Of a DNA stretch of 64,000 bases, positions 26,060 through 35,695 are shown piece after piece (within the stretch, counting starts at the first letter, position 1; each line of letters starts with the position of its first letter). The notes below the pieces were generated by a model. That model saw only the letters and a list, made by a program, of their open reading frames with translations. It was not told where the DNA came from and searched no databases. The translations under genes and the position numbers were made by a program. The DNA lies in the NCBI RefSeq assembly GCF_900111775.1, contig NZ_FOJJ01000005.1:1-64000 (forward strand). The letters are read 5' to 3'. Source of the DNA: Desulfuromonas acetexigens (GTDB taxonomy: Bacteria; Desulfobacterota; Desulfuromonadia; Desulfuromonadales; Trichloromonadaceae).

Positions 26060-27793
26060 TCATTTTTCCCGGCAGACCCCGCAATCCACACAGCCATCAA
26101 AGCAGCGCCGGGAGCGCGCATGGGTTAGGGCCGCCTGGTATTCGCGGTAGAGAAAATCCCGACGCACGCCGCTCTCGATGATCTCCCAGGGGAAGACTTC
26201 ATCAGCGCCGCGCTCGCGACTGACGTAGAAATCGGGATCGAGCCCTTGCTGACGGCAGGCGGCCTTGAGATTCTGCCCCGCGGCAAGCAAAGGAAGCAGA
26301 CGCCCGACCCGACGGTCGCCGCGCGCAAGGAGCGCCTGCAACGCCGCGCTGCGGGCCGATTCGAAAATGATGTCCGTATTGGCCATGCGCCCCACCGCCG
26401 CGCGCAGTCTCTGAAAAATCCCCTTGAGCCGCTTTTCGGGAGCCATCCCCGCCCATTGAAAGGGGGTAAAGGGTTTGGGGATGAAGGGATTGACCGAGAT
26501 CGTCAGGGTGCCGAGACGCCCCTGCTTTTTTCCTTCCTCAACCCAGATGCCGCGAATCTCCGCGAGCAGATCGAGCATTTCGTCGATATCCCCGTCCGTC
26601 TCGCCGGGCAATCCGACCAGGAAATAGAGCTTGAGGTTGAGGATCCCCCCCGCGCCGAGCAGCCGGACGGCAGCGAGAATCTGCTCGCGGGTCAGACCCT
26701 TGTTGATGGTATCGCGCATGCGCTGGCTTCCCGCCTCGGGCGCCAGTGCCAGGGTGCGGTGGCCGGAGGTCTTGAGCGCCGCGACCTCCTCGGGCGTCAG
26801 GGAATCGATGCGCAGGCTTGCCACCGAGACCTTGCCCCCCCGATCGAGAATCGCCTGATCGAGTTCGGCGATGCGCGAGTAGTCGGAGACCGCCGCACCG
26901 ACCAGCCCGACCTTCTCCCGTTCACAAAGACCAAGATCGACCTGCGCCAGCAGCACATCGAGAGAACGCTCCCGGGGGGGCAGGTAGATGTAACCGGCGG
27001 CGCAGAAGCGGCACCCTCGACCGCAGCCCCGGGAAATCTCGGTCAGGGCCATGTCGGAGAATTCCGTCGCCTCGGTCAGGACGAAGGAGCGGCTGGCACT
27101 GCGATCCAGATCCCGCACCCATTGGCGCGCCACCCGCGCAGGGACCACCGGCTGCCGGAGCCAACCCTGGAGCGTGCCGTCTGCGGCCCATTCGCATTCG
27201 TACAGGGAAGGGACGTAAATACCGGGAGTGCCGGCCAAACGGTCCAGCAACTCAGGACGCGTCAGCTCGCTCCCGGCTTTGAGCGTCGCGACCAACTCCG
27301 GCAGCATTACTTCCCCCTCGCCGACGGCGAAAAAATCCATGATCTCCGCCAGGGGTTCGGGATTGAGAAAGGCGCAGACCCCGCCGGCCAGGAGCAGCGG
27401 GTAGGAGTCGCCCCGATCAGCGCGCCACAGGGGGAGCCGGGCCAGTTCAAAAATAATCGGCAGGTTCAGATAGTCGTTTTCGAAGGAGATGGAAAAGGCG
27501 ATGAGGTCGAAATCGGTGAGAGGATGTCCCGATTCGAGGGAAAAGAGGGGATAGCCGGTCTTGCGATGTTCCGCCAGGGCTTCGGCGTCGGGCAGGAAGA
27601 AACGCTCGCAGAGCACATCCTCCCGCTGGTTGAGCAGATGATAGACGGTGAGAAAACCGAGGTTGCTCATCCCCTGATGATAGGTGTTGGGAAAAACCAG
27701 GGCGACGGTCAGCCGCCCCCCCCAGGGTTTGACCTGGCTCCCCGATTCCCCGGCCAGCAGCTTCCGGGCCTGGTCGATCAGCTTACGGGACAT
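26060..27793 (-). CDS. B12-binding-domain radical SAM protein (TIGR03960-like)
   Basis: A 577-aa radical SAM enzyme. The N-terminal B12-binding-like domain (about 25-175) is followed by the radical SAM core with the CGRGCRFC cluster motif in EISRGCGRGCRFCAAGYIYL. The C-terminal end has a CVDCGVC motif that may bind a second cluster. The family (TIGR03960) is often next to a DUF2344 gene and ribonuclease G in other bacteria, but neither is adjacent here, and its substrate is unknown. The start at 27793 is a compromise; GTG at 27802 is possible. It lies downstream of ftsZ after a terminator. Confidence 0.85.
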   Translation of the reverse strand: MSRKLIDQARKLLAGESGSQVKPWGGRLTVALVFPNTYHQGMSNLGFLTVYHLLNQREDVLCERFFLPDAEALAEHRKTGYPLFSLESGHPLTDFDLIAFSISFENDYLNLPIIFELARLPLWRADRGDSYPLLLAGGVCAFLNPEPLAEIMDFFAVGEGEVMLPELVATLKAGSELTRPELLDRLAGTPGIYVPSLYECEWAADGTLQGWLRQPVVPARVARQWVRDLDRSASRSFVLTEATEFSDMALTEISRGCGRGCRFCAAGYIYLPPRERSLDVLLAQVDLGLCEREKVGLVGAAVSDYSRIAELDQAILDRGGKVSVASLRIDSLTPEEVAALKTSGHRTLALAPEAGSQRMRDTINKGLTREQILAAVRLLGAGGILNLKLYFLVGLPGETDGDIDEMLDLLAEIRGIWVEEGKKQGRLGTLTISVNPFIPKPFTPFQWAGMAPEKRLKGIFQRLRAAVGRMANTDIIFESARSAALQALLARGDRRVGRLLPLLAAGQNLKAACRQQGLDPDFYVSRERGADEVFPWEIIESGVRRDFLYREYQAALTHARSRRCFDGCVDCGVCREK

Positions 27794-27831
27794 GGGCTCC
27801 ACGATCCGGCATTCGGCCGTCTGAAATAGAG

Positions 27832-27858
27832 ACGGGGACCGCGCTCCGCGGCCCCCGT
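27832..27858 (-). terminator. Terminator after ftsZ
   Basis: On the minus strand ACGGGGGCCGCG pairs with CGCGGTCCCCGT around loop GAG with one bulge, followed by CTCTATTTC. It closes the dcw cluster. Confidence 0.65.
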
Positions 27859-27947
27859 GTCGAGTGAATCATCTGTTGCTTTCATTCCGCCGGCCAGCCG
27901 GCATCGTACCAAGCCAGGCACCGAAACAAGCCCTCGGGCCGCGCGGA

Positions 27948-29096
27948 TCAGTCGACCCGGCGGCGGAGGAAGGTCGGGATGTCATATTCCTGCTCTTCGC
28001 TCATCGGAGCGCGCATCACGCCTCGGGCCGGCTCGCGGGGAGCCCGGTCGCGCAGGAAGGTCGGAACGTCGTGCTCGTTCTTGCCCGGGGGAACAATCGT
28101 ACGCCCCATGAAATCGCCCGGCTTGCGCGCCTTGTCGAAGGAGGCGCCGAAACCGGTGGCGATGGCGGTAATCTTCAGCCGGTCGCCGAGATCCTCGTCG
28201 ATGACCAGACCGACGATGATGTTGGCGTCTTCATGGACCTTTTCATGGATGATGCGGGAGGCTTCTTCGAACTCTTCCATGGTCATGTTGGAAGAGCCGG
28301 AAATGTTTACCAGCACCCCTTTGGCGCCAGAGATGTCGATATCTTCGAGAAGCGGGCTGCTGATCGCCTGATGAGCGGCCTCGGAAGCGCGCTTTTCCCC
28401 TTCGGCCATGCCGATACCCATCATCGCCATGCCGCGCTCGCTCATGATCGCCTTGACGTCGGCAAAGTCGACGTTGATCAAACCGCTGGTGGTGATCAGG
28501 TCGGAGATGCCCTGCACCGCCTGGCGCAGCACATCGTCCGAAGGCTTGAAGGCATCGAGGATGCTCATATTTTTGCCGGCCAAGCCGAGCAGACGGTCAT
28601 TGGGGATGACGATCAACGAGTCGACCACCTTCTTCAACGCCTCGACGCCATCCTCGGCTTTTTTCAGGCGCTGACGCCCTTCCCGGCTGAACGGCTTGGT
28701 CACCACGCCGACAGTCAGGGCGCCCAGTTCCTTCGCCACCTCGGCGATGACCGGCGCGGCGCCGGTGCCGGTGCCGCCACCGAGACCGGCGGCGATGAAG
28801 ACCATATCGGCCCCCTCCAGAAGCTCGGCCAGCCGCGTCCGATCCTCCAGAGCGGCTTCCCGCCCCATCTCGGGGTTGGCGCCGGCGCCGAGTCCCTTGG
28901 TCAGTTTGCCGCCGAGTTGAATCTTTATCGGCGCACGGCTGACACGCAGGGCCTGGGCATCGGTATTAGCACTATAAAATTCGACCCCGTCAATCTTTGA
29001 GGTGATCATGGTATTGACGGCGTTGCCGCCACCACCGCCAACGCCAATCACTTTAATCCGCGCGGTCTGATCTATTTTTTCGTCAAATTCGAACAT
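27948..29096 (-). CDS. ftsZ: Cell division GTPase FtsZ with duplicated C-terminal peptide
   Basis: A 382-aa tubulin homologue that forms the Z ring. The GTPase core has [10 protein letters not shown], the signature [11 protein letters not shown] and the T7 synergy loop [11 protein letters not shown]. The C-terminal linker (about 320-371) is short. The C-terminal peptide [11 protein letters not shown] (372-382) binds FtsA/ZipA/MinC-type partners. A near copy, DVPTFLRDR, stands at 343-351, 20 residues upstream, which is unusual. It is the last gene of the dcw cluster. Confidence 0.97.
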   Translation of the reverse strand: MFEFDEKIDQTARIKVIGVGGGGGNAVNTMITSKIDGVEFYSANTDAQALRVSRAPIKIQLGGKLTKGLGAGANPEMGREAALEDRTRLAELLEGADMVFIAAGLGGGTGTGAAPVIAEVAKELGALTVGVVTKPFSREGRQRLKKAEDGVEALKKVVDSLIVIPNDRLLGLAGKNMSILDAFKPSDDVLRQAVQGISDLITTSGLINVDFADVKAIMSERGMAMMGIGMAEGEKRASEAAHQAISSPLLEDIDISGAKGVLVNISGSSNMTMEEFEEASRIIHEKVHEDANIIVGLVIDEDLGDRLKITAIATGFGASFDKARKPGDFMGRTIVPPGKNEHDVPTFLRDRAPREPARGVMRAPMSEEQEYDIPTFLRRRVD

Positions 29097-29185
29097 GAAA
29101 CCCTCCGTTCGCTATGCTCGGGCGCCACTCTTCGCGGCGGCGTCCAATCGGTTGGCATCCTAACATATTCCGAATGTTGATTGCC

Positions 29186-30418
29186 TTAAAAAAACTCTCC
29201 GAACCACTCTTTCATCCGCCGGAAAACCTTGTCGAAAACATTCTCCTGACCGATGCTGAAATTCTTGGTCTGCAGGTTCTTGCTGCCGTATCTCACCAGG
29301 CCCACGCCGGTAGCGTAGACCGGAGAATTGACCACGTCGGAGAGCCCGCCAATGTCCCGGGGCAGGCCACGACGTACCGGCAGATTGAAGACCTGCTCGG
29401 CCAGTTCGGGCATGCCCGGCAGGATGCAGGTGCCGCCGGTGATAACCACGCCCGAGGCGATGAGATCAGAGAACCCACTCCGCACGATTTCGCGGTTGAC
29501 CAGGGTAAAGATCTCCTCGACCCGAGGTTCGAGGATCTCCGCCAGCAGCTGTCGGGAGAGGATGCGCGGCTCGCGCCCGCCGACGGAAGGGACTTCGATC
29601 GTTTCGTCCTTGCCGACCATGGAGGTCAGGCAACAGCCGTACTGCTGCTTGATCTTCTCGGCCTCACCGACCGGGGTGCGCAAGCCGACGGCGATGTCGT
29701 TGGTCAAATGGTTGCCGCCCAGGGAAAGGACGGCGGTATGCTTGATGGCGCCGTCGACGAAGATGGCGATATCGGTGGTGCCGCCGCCGATGTCGATCAT
29801 CGCCACACCCAGCTCTTTTTCGTCCGCTGACAAGACCGCTTCGGCCGAAGCGAGCTGCTCCAGGACGATGTCGGCCACGTCGCAACCGGCCCGTTGGCAG
29901 CTTTTGACGATATTCTGGGCGCTGGCGATGGCGCCGGTGACAATGTGCACCTTGGCTTCCAGCCGGACCCCGCTCATACCGAGCGGTTCCTTGATCCCGT
30001 CCTGGTCATCGATGATGAATTCCTGGGGGAGGATGTGAATCACCTCGCGGTCCATGGGGATGGCAATAGCCTTGGCCGCATCGATGACCCGACGCACGTC
30101 GTCGCTCGTCACCTCGCGGTTCTTGATGGCGATCACCCCCTGGGAATTGAAGCCTTTGATGTGCCCGCCGGCGATGCCGGCGAAGACCGACTTAATTTCA
30201 CAGCCGGCCATCAGTTCGGCCTCGCGAATCGACTTCTGGATCGCCTCGACGGTGCTGTCGATGTTGATCACCATCCCTTTGCGCAACCCCTTCGACGGGC
30301 TGGTGCCGATACCGACAATATCCAGGCCGTCCTCGGTCAGATTACCGATGATCGCACAGATCTTGGTGGTGCCGATGTCAAGACCGACAATCAAATTGTC
30401 TCCTCTTCTGCTGCTCAT
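29186..30418 (-). CDS. ftsA: Cell division protein FtsA
   Basis: A 410-aa actin-like protein that anchors FtsZ to the membrane. Phosphate-1 motif IVGLDIGTTKICAIIG is near residue 8 and the IDIGGGTTDIAIF motif is in the middle. The C-terminal amphipathic tail RRMKEWFGEFF is the membrane anchor. The start at 30418 has AAGGGAGTGAT at correct spacing; the long in-frame extension is rejected. It lies between ftsQ and ftsZ, 22 bases after ftsQ. Confidence 0.96.
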   Translation of the reverse strand: MSSRRGDNLIVGLDIGTTKICAIIGNLTEDGLDIVGIGTSPSKGLRKGMVINIDSTVEAIQKSIREAELMAGCEIKSVFAGIAGGHIKGFNSQGVIAIKNREVTSDDVRRVIDAAKAIAIPMDREVIHILPQEFIIDDQDGIKEPLGMSGVRLEAKVHIVTGAIASAQNIVKSCQRAGCDVADIVLEQLASAEAVLSADEKELGVAMIDIGGGTTDIAIFVDGAIKHTAVLSLGGNHLTNDIAVGLRTPVGEAEKIKQQYGCCLTSMVGKDETIEVPSVGGREPRILSRQLLAEILEPRVEEIFTLVNREIVRSGFSDLIASGVVITGGTCILPGMPELAEQVFNLPVRRGLPRDIGGLSDVVNSPVYATGVGLVRYGSKNLQTKNFSIGQENVFDKVFRRMKEWFGEFF

Positions 30419-30440
30419 ATCACTCCCTTCCCCCTGGATG

Positions 30441-31292
30441 CTAACCCTTGCGGGTGATCCCGGTTTCCACTTTGACAACAATCCGGTCGATGACGTTCAG
30501 ATCGATATATTTGAGAGCCCGCAAGCGCGGCTTGAGTTCCGCGTAAATGCGTTCCAGGTGATCCAGCTTGGCGCCGTAGTTTCCGTCGCCCATGCGTACC
30601 GGCACCCCGCCGGCACAGGTATACAAAACGATTTCCCCTGTTTGGTCAAGGTGAATTTCCGAAACATCCTGCAGTCCGAAAATCCGTCTGCCCGTCAGTT
30701 CCCCGACCAACCCCACCATCTCCTTCAGACTGCTTTGCGCCTCTTCCGGTTTCTCCAGCAGGTCCTTGCGCTCCAGGCCGGTGATGACGGGGAAGTCGAG
30801 GCTGTCGTCGGCTTCGAGAACTTTGAAAATCTCGCCGTCGCCATCGACATAATAGAGATAGTCGAGATTGATGACCGCTTTCGGGCTGCGTTCCTCGACC
30901 TTGATGACCACCGTTCGCGGGAAGAGCCGCCGTACTTCGGCGCTCTTGACCCAAGGGTTCTCCTCGATCTTCCGACCGATGCGGGGAAGGTCGAGCTCAA
31001 AGATGTTGTGCCCGAGGCGCACATCGGAAAGGGCGGCGATCTCCTCTGCGGTCACCCGGGATTCGTTCTCGACGCGAACCTCGCTCACCTTGAAATAGCG
31101 GGAATCGAAGAGCGATTTAGCCATCAGTCCGCCGCCAGCAACAATCAGCACCAGGCTGACCGTCGCTGCCGTGACATAAAAAATCTTGCGAAAGAGACCG
31201 GCCCAGTCGCGGGGAGGCCGAGGCGGCCGCTTCGGCTTGAGCCTCCGGTTGCTCTTGACCTTGGCATTCTTCGCTGGCTTGAAATCGCGCAT
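30441..31292 (-). CDS. ftsQ: Cell division protein FtsQ
   Basis: A 283-aa bitopic divisome protein. A basic cytoplasmic tail (about 1-35) precedes a single membrane helix (about 40-62). The POTRA-like domain (FKVSEVRVENESRVTAEEI) and the beta domain follow in the periplasm. It links FtsB/FtsL and other late divisome proteins. The start at 31292 overlaps the end of ddl by none and lies 16 bases after it. Confidence 0.93.
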   Translation of the reverse strand: MRDFKPAKNAKVKSNRRLKPKRPPRPPRDWAGLFRKIFYVTAATVSLVLIVAGGGLMAKSLFDSRYFKVSEVRVENESRVTAEEIAALSDVRLGHNIFELDLPRIGRKIEENPWVKSAEVRRLFPRTVVIKVEERSPKAVINLDYLYYVDGDGEIFKVLEADDSLDFPVITGLERKDLLEKPEEAQSSLKEMVGLVGELTGRRIFGLQDVSEIHLDQTGEIVLYTCAGGVPVRMGDGNYGAKLDHLERIYAELKPRLRALKYIDLNVIDRIVVKVETGITRKG

Positions 31293-31308
31293 AGGTTCCC
31301 GCTCTCCG

Positions 31309-32244
31309 TCAGGACTTCCCGACCCGCGCTCCGTCAAGGATGCGCTGGACAAGTTCGCCAAAGGAGATGTCGGCGTGCCGTGCCGCTTTCGGCAAGAGGC
31401 TGGTTTCGGTCATGCCGGGGATGGTGTTGACTTCCAGGCAGAAAAACTCCCCTTGCTCTTCCCGAACCATGAAGTCGATGCGCGCCGCCCCTTCGCAGCC
31501 AATCGCCCGGTAGGCGGCGACCGCCGCCTCTTGCAAGCGGGCTTGCAGAGCGCCGTCGAGGGGAGCGGGGAGCAGGTATTCGGTCTGTCCCACCGTGTAT
31601 TTGGCGTGATAGTCGTAAAATCCACCTTTGGGCACGACCTGGATAATGGGCAGAGCCTCGCCGGCCAACACCCCCACGGTGACTTCAGCGCCGGCGATGA
31701 ACTCCTCGATCAGGATCAGTTCGTCGTGCCGGAGGGCGGCGGCGATGCCGGCAGCCAATTCGTCGCGGTCGCGGACGATGCTGATGCCGATGGTCGAGCC
31801 TTCGCGGGCGGGCTTCACCACCAGCGGGAAGTTGTGGCAGCCGTTGAGCAGCAGTTCCAGATCCTCACCGCGCCGGTAAGTGCAAAAATCGGGGGTCGGC
31901 AACTGGTGATAGCGCAGCAGTTTCTTGGTCGTCACCTTATCCATGGCGACACTCGACGCCAGGACCCCGCTGCCGGTGTAGGGAATGCCGAGCATCTCAA
32001 GCAGGCCCTGCACTGTGCCGTCCTCGCCAAAACGCCCGTGCAGGGCGATAAAGGCAACCTCGATGCGCTCCTGCGCCAGGCGCGCGGGCAGATCGCGCCC
32101 GGCATCGATGGCCACCGCCAGGTAACCGGACTCCAAAAGGGCGTTCAATACCGCCTTGCCGGTACGCAACGAGACCTCCCGTTCGGCCGAGAGTCCGCCC
32201 ATGAGTACACCGATGGTCTTTTCCTGAAGTTCCTCGCGGGTCAT
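31309..32244 (-). CDS. ddl: D-alanine-D-alanine ligase
   Basis: A 311-aa ATP-grasp ligase that makes the D-Ala-D-Ala dipeptide added by MurF. ATP-grasp motifs include GRFGEDGTVQGLLE, KPAREGSTIGIS and EVNTIPGMTETSLLPKAA. It is close to E. coli DdlB in length. It lies between murB and ftsQ in the dcw cluster. Confidence 0.95.
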   Translation of the reverse strand: MTREELQEKTIGVLMGGLSAEREVSLRTGKAVLNALLESGYLAVAIDAGRDLPARLAQERIEVAFIALHGRFGEDGTVQGLLEMLGIPYTGSGVLASSVAMDKVTTKKLLRYHQLPTPDFCTYRRGEDLELLLNGCHNFPLVVKPAREGSTIGISIVRDRDELAAGIAAALRHDELILIEEFIAGAEVTVGVLAGEALPIIQVVPKGGFYDYHAKYTVGQTEYLLPAPLDGALQARLQEAAVAAYRAIGCEGAARIDFMVREEQGEFFCLEVNTIPGMTETSLLPKAARHADISFGELVQRILDGARVGKS

Positions 32245-32281
32245 AATTTTTCCTTATCCATGCCGGTTCACTTTCGGTCGC

Positions 32282-33187
32282 TCAGCGATCCTCGCCGACA
32301 ATTTTGACTTCCGTTTCCAACTCGATGCCGCTTTGTCTGCGGACCTGGTCGCGAATCCGTTCGATCAGCCGCAAGATATCCCCGGCGCAAGCGGTTTTTG
32401 TGGTGACGATAAAATTGCTGTGCCGCTCGGCGACCTGCGCTCCACCTTCGACGGCGCCGCGCATCCCGGCGGCGTCGATCAGTCGCCAGGCGGAGGCCCC
32501 GGGGGGATTCTTGAAGACCGAGCCGGCATTCGCTCCGCCGACCCGTTGGGCCGCCGCCCGCTCGGCCAGGCGCCCGGCAAAGGCCGCGGCGAGCGCTCGG
32601 GGATCGCCCGGGTGCAGGCGTAGTCGCGCTTCGCTGATGATCTGCCCCGCGCCCACCGCCGAAGAGCGGTAGCCGAAAGCCAATCGGTCCCGGCTCCAGA
32701 CTTCCGGCCCTTCCGGCCCGACCAGGGTCGCCCCTTCGACCACGTCAGCCAGCTGCTGACCACCAGCCCCGGCGTTCATGACGACCCCGCCGCCGACCGT
32801 GCCGGGAATCCCCGCCAGCCCTTCCAGCCCGGCCATTCCGCGCTCGACAGCGGCGCGGATCAGGGTCATCAGCGGCAAGCCCGCCCCGGCCGTCACCCGG
32901 CCGTCATCGCTGATTTCGAGCCGGCGCAGCCGGGTCGGATGGAGAACCGCACCCCGAATGCCGCCGTCTTTCACCAGCAGATTGCTCCCCGCGCCGACCG
33001 TCAGCCAGGGGCAGCGGGCAGCGGCTAGAATTCGCAGGGTTTCACCAAGATCCTCGCCGTCGGCCGGTTCGATGAAGAGATCGGCCGGCCCGCCCACCCG
33101 CCAGGTGGTATGCCGGCTCATCGGCTCGTCCCGCAGAACCCGCCCGCGCAGCTCGCGCTGAAGTTGCTCGAAGAGCACGTCGATCAT
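32282..33187 (-). CDS. murB: UDP-N-acetylenolpyruvoylglucosamine reductase
   Basis: A 301-aa FAD enzyme that reduces the enolpyruvyl group to give UDP-MurNAc. Features: RHTTWRVGGPADLF, FAD motif VGAGSNLLVKDGGI, IPGTVGGGVVMNAGA and catalytic GSVFKNP. It follows murC by 4 bases. Confidence 0.96.
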   Translation of the reverse strand: MIDVLFEQLQRELRGRVLRDEPMSRHTTWRVGGPADLFIEPADGEDLGETLRILAAARCPWLTVGAGSNLLVKDGGIRGAVLHPTRLRRLEISDDGRVTAGAGLPLMTLIRAAVERGMAGLEGLAGIPGTVGGGVVMNAGAGGQQLADVVEGATLVGPEGPEVWSRDRLAFGYRSSAVGAGQIISEARLRLHPGDPRALAAAFAGRLAERAAAQRVGGANAGSVFKNPPGASAWRLIDAAGMRGAVEGGAQVAERHSNFIVTTKTACAGDILRLIERIRDQVRRQSGIELETEVKIVGEDR

Positions 33188-33191
33188 TCCA

Positions 33192-34562
33192 CTAGCGATC
33201 CTTGAGCAGTCGGATCAGGCTTTCCCCGACCTTCCAGACATCCCCGGCACCGAGGGTGATGACAATATCCCCGGGTTGAACCGCCGCCATCAGATGCGCT
33301 GTAAGCAGATCGCGATCGCCGACGTAATGGGCATTTTTATGGCCGTGTCCGGCCACTTTCTGGGCCAGCAGCTCGGCACTCACCCCTTCGATCGGTGCCT
33401 CACCCGCCGCATAGATGTCGGTGACAAGAAGGTAATCGCACTGGTAGAAGGCGGTGGCGAAGTCTTCCATCAGAAACTTGGTGCGGCTGTAGCGATGCGG
33501 CTGGAAGACCGCCACCACCCGCCGTTGCCAGCCAGCACGGGCGGCCGCCAAGGTCGCCTTGATCTCCGTCGGATGATGACCGTAGTCGTCGACGACCATG
33601 ACATCCTGATCGTACTTGATCTGGAAGCGCCGCTGCACGCCGCCGAAATCCTTGAAACCTTCGCTGATGACGGCAAAGTCCAGCCCCAGCTCCATGGCCA
33701 CGGCCACCACCGAGAGGGCGTTGAGAACGTTATGCCGGCCCGGCATGCGGAAGGAGATCCGGCCCAGGGACTCACCCCGTTTAACCACGTCAAAAGCGGT
33801 GCCGCCGGCCTCATGGACGATGTTGATCGCCTGATAGTCGGCCTGGTTTTGCAGCCCGTAGGTGGTGAAACGCTTTTTCACCCGGGGGATGATCTCCTGG
33901 ATGTTGGCATCGTCAAGACAAAGGACCGCCAGTCCGTAAAATGGCACCTTGTTGATGAAATCGACGAAGATGTCCTTGATCTCGTCCAGGCCGCTGTAAT
34001 AGTCGAGATGATCGGCGTCGATGTTGGTGACGACGGCGATGGTCGGCGACAGGTGCAGAAAGGACCCGTCCGACTCGTCGGCCTCGGCCACCAGGAACTT
34101 GCCCTGACCAAGCTTGGCGTTGGAACCGAGGGAATCGAGCTTGCCGCCGATCACCGCGGTCGGGTCGATACCGCCGTGGGAGAGAACCGTCGCCACCATG
34201 CTGGTGGTGGTGGTCTTGCCATGGGTGCCGGCCACAGCGATGCCGTACTTCATGCGCATCAGCTCGGCCAGCATCTCGGCCCGGGGGATGACGGGAATCA
34301 GCCGGCGCTGGGCTTCGAGGACCTCGGGGTTGTCGGCCTTGACCGCCGTCGAGGTCACCACCACGTCGGCCTCGCCGATATTTTCCGGCAGATGGCCATA
34401 GGCGATGCGCCCGCCCAGGGAGGTGAGTCGGCGGGTGATGTCCGACTCGCGCAGGTCCGAACCGGAGACCTGGTAGCCGAGATTGAGCAGGACCTCGGCG
34501 ATGCCGCTCATGCCGATGCCGCCGATACCGACGAAGTGAATGGTGCGAATTTTTCCGTACAT
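33192..34562 (-). CDS. murC: UDP-N-acetylmuramate-L-alanine ligase
   Basis: A 456-aa Mur ligase that adds L-Ala to UDP-MurNAc. The N-terminal UDP-binding loop is [16 protein letters not shown], the P-loop is [13 protein letters not shown] and the C-terminal domain carries [16 protein letters not shown]. Length fits the family. It sits between murG and murB. Confidence 0.97.
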   Translation of the reverse strand: MYGKIRTIHFVGIGGIGMSGIAEVLLNLGYQVSGSDLRESDITRRLTSLGGRIAYGHLPENIGEADVVVTSTAVKADNPEVLEAQRRLIPVIPRAEMLAELMRMKYGIAVAGTHGKTTTTSMVATVLSHGGIDPTAVIGGKLDSLGSNAKLGQGKFLVAEADESDGSFLHLSPTIAVVTNIDADHLDYYSGLDEIKDIFVDFINKVPFYGLAVLCLDDANIQEIIPRVKKRFTTYGLQNQADYQAINIVHEAGGTAFDVVKRGESLGRISFRMPGRHNVLNALSVVAVAMELGLDFAVISEGFKDFGGVQRRFQIKYDQDVMVVDDYGHHPTEIKATLAAARAGWQRRVVAVFQPHRYSRTKFLMEDFATAFYQCDYLLVTDIYAAGEAPIEGVSAELLAQKVAGHGHKNAHYVGDRDLLTAHLMAAVQPGDIVITLGAGDVWKVGESLIRLLKDR

Positions 34563-34624
34563 ATCAAAACCTGTGATGGGTGATTAGTGATTGGTTAAAT
34601 CCATCTTCGTCTTTTCCGAACCAC

Positions 34625-35695
34625 TCAGCGTCTGATCGCTCGGCATTCTTCCAGGATGCGTTCGGCGGCGCCTTTTTTGCCCAGGGCCCAGGCCGATCCG
34701 GCCATATCGAGCAGCCGCTCGCGGTTTTCCAGCAGATCCCCCACCAGGTGCGCCAGGACTTCCGGGGTCATTTCGCTTTGCGGCAGCATCAGCGCTGCCC
34801 CCCGCGCCGCCAGGGCCTGGGCGTTGGCGGTCTGATGGTCGGCGGCGGCATGGGGATAGGGAATCAGGATCGCCGGGCGACCGCAGGCGGTCAGTTCCGC
34901 CAGGGTCGTCGCCCCAGCCCGACAAAGGACCAAGTGGCTTTGGGCATAGGCCGCGAGCATATCGTCGATGAAGGGCACCACCCCGGCGGCATCCCATCCC
35001 GCTTGCAGGTAGCCCGCGCGCACCGCCTCCAGATCCTCACTGCCGGTCTGATGGAGAATCCGCAGGCGACCGTTGAAGCGTTCCAGATGGGGGAGCATGG
35101 CCACCACCGCCTGATTGATCGCCCGCGCCCCGCGACTGCCGCCGAAGACGAGCAGGTGGGGTTCACCGTTGGGCAGCGGCGGGCAGTTATCCATGCCCAG
35201 GCGCAAAGGATTGCCGGTCACCACCATGCGTCCGGGTGAAAGGGGACAGTGGGTCTCATCGAAGGAGAGACAGACCCGGTCGACCCAGCGACCAAGAAGA
35301 CGATTCGTCAGTCCCAGTGCGGCGTTCTGCTCATGGATCAGAGTCGGCAGTCCCAAGAGTTTGGCGGCGAGAAGGACCGGCCCCGAGGCATAGCCACCGA
35401 CCCCGACGACCACGTCCGGACGGAATTTTTTAAGTATCTGCCGGGATTGCCAGACGCTCGTCAGCAGCCGCGGCCCCATCGCCAGTTGCCGCAGCAGCCC
35501 CTTGCCAACGAGGCCGCCGATCTTGATCGTAGCCAAAGGCAGCCCCAGCTCGGGCAGAATCCTCGCTTCGATCCCCTGGGCGGTGCCGACGAAAAGGACC
35601 TCGGCGTCGGCCTCGTTCGCCAGCAGCCGTTGTGCCAAGGCCACGGCGGGAAAGAGATGGCCACCGGTGCCGCCACCGGCCAAGAGCAGTTTCAT
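34625..35695 (-). CDS. murG: UDP-GlcNAc:lipid I transferase MurG
   Basis: A 356-aa GT-B glycosyltransferase that converts lipid I to lipid II at the inner face of the membrane. The N-terminal GGGTGGHLFPA loop and the C-terminal GRPAILIPYPHAAADHQTANA motif are conserved. The start at 35695 overlaps the ftsW stop (ATGA). A much longer in-frame extension is a shadow of ftsW and is rejected. Confidence 0.96.
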   Translation of the reverse strand: MKLLLAGGGTGGHLFPAVALAQRLLANEADAEVLFVGTAQGIEARILPELGLPLATIKIGGLVGKGLLRQLAMGPRLLTSVWQSRQILKKFRPDVVVGVGGYASGPVLLAAKLLGLPTLIHEQNAALGLTNRLLGRWVDRVCLSFDETHCPLSPGRMVVTGNPLRLGMDNCPPLPNGEPHLLVFGGSRGARAINQAVVAMLPHLERFNGRLRILHQTGSEDLEAVRAGYLQAGWDAAGVVPFIDDMLAAYAQSHLVLCRAGATTLAELTACGRPAILIPYPHAAADHQTANAQALAARGAALMLPQSEMTPEVLAHLVGDLLENRERLLDMAGSAWALGKKGAAERILEECRAIRR

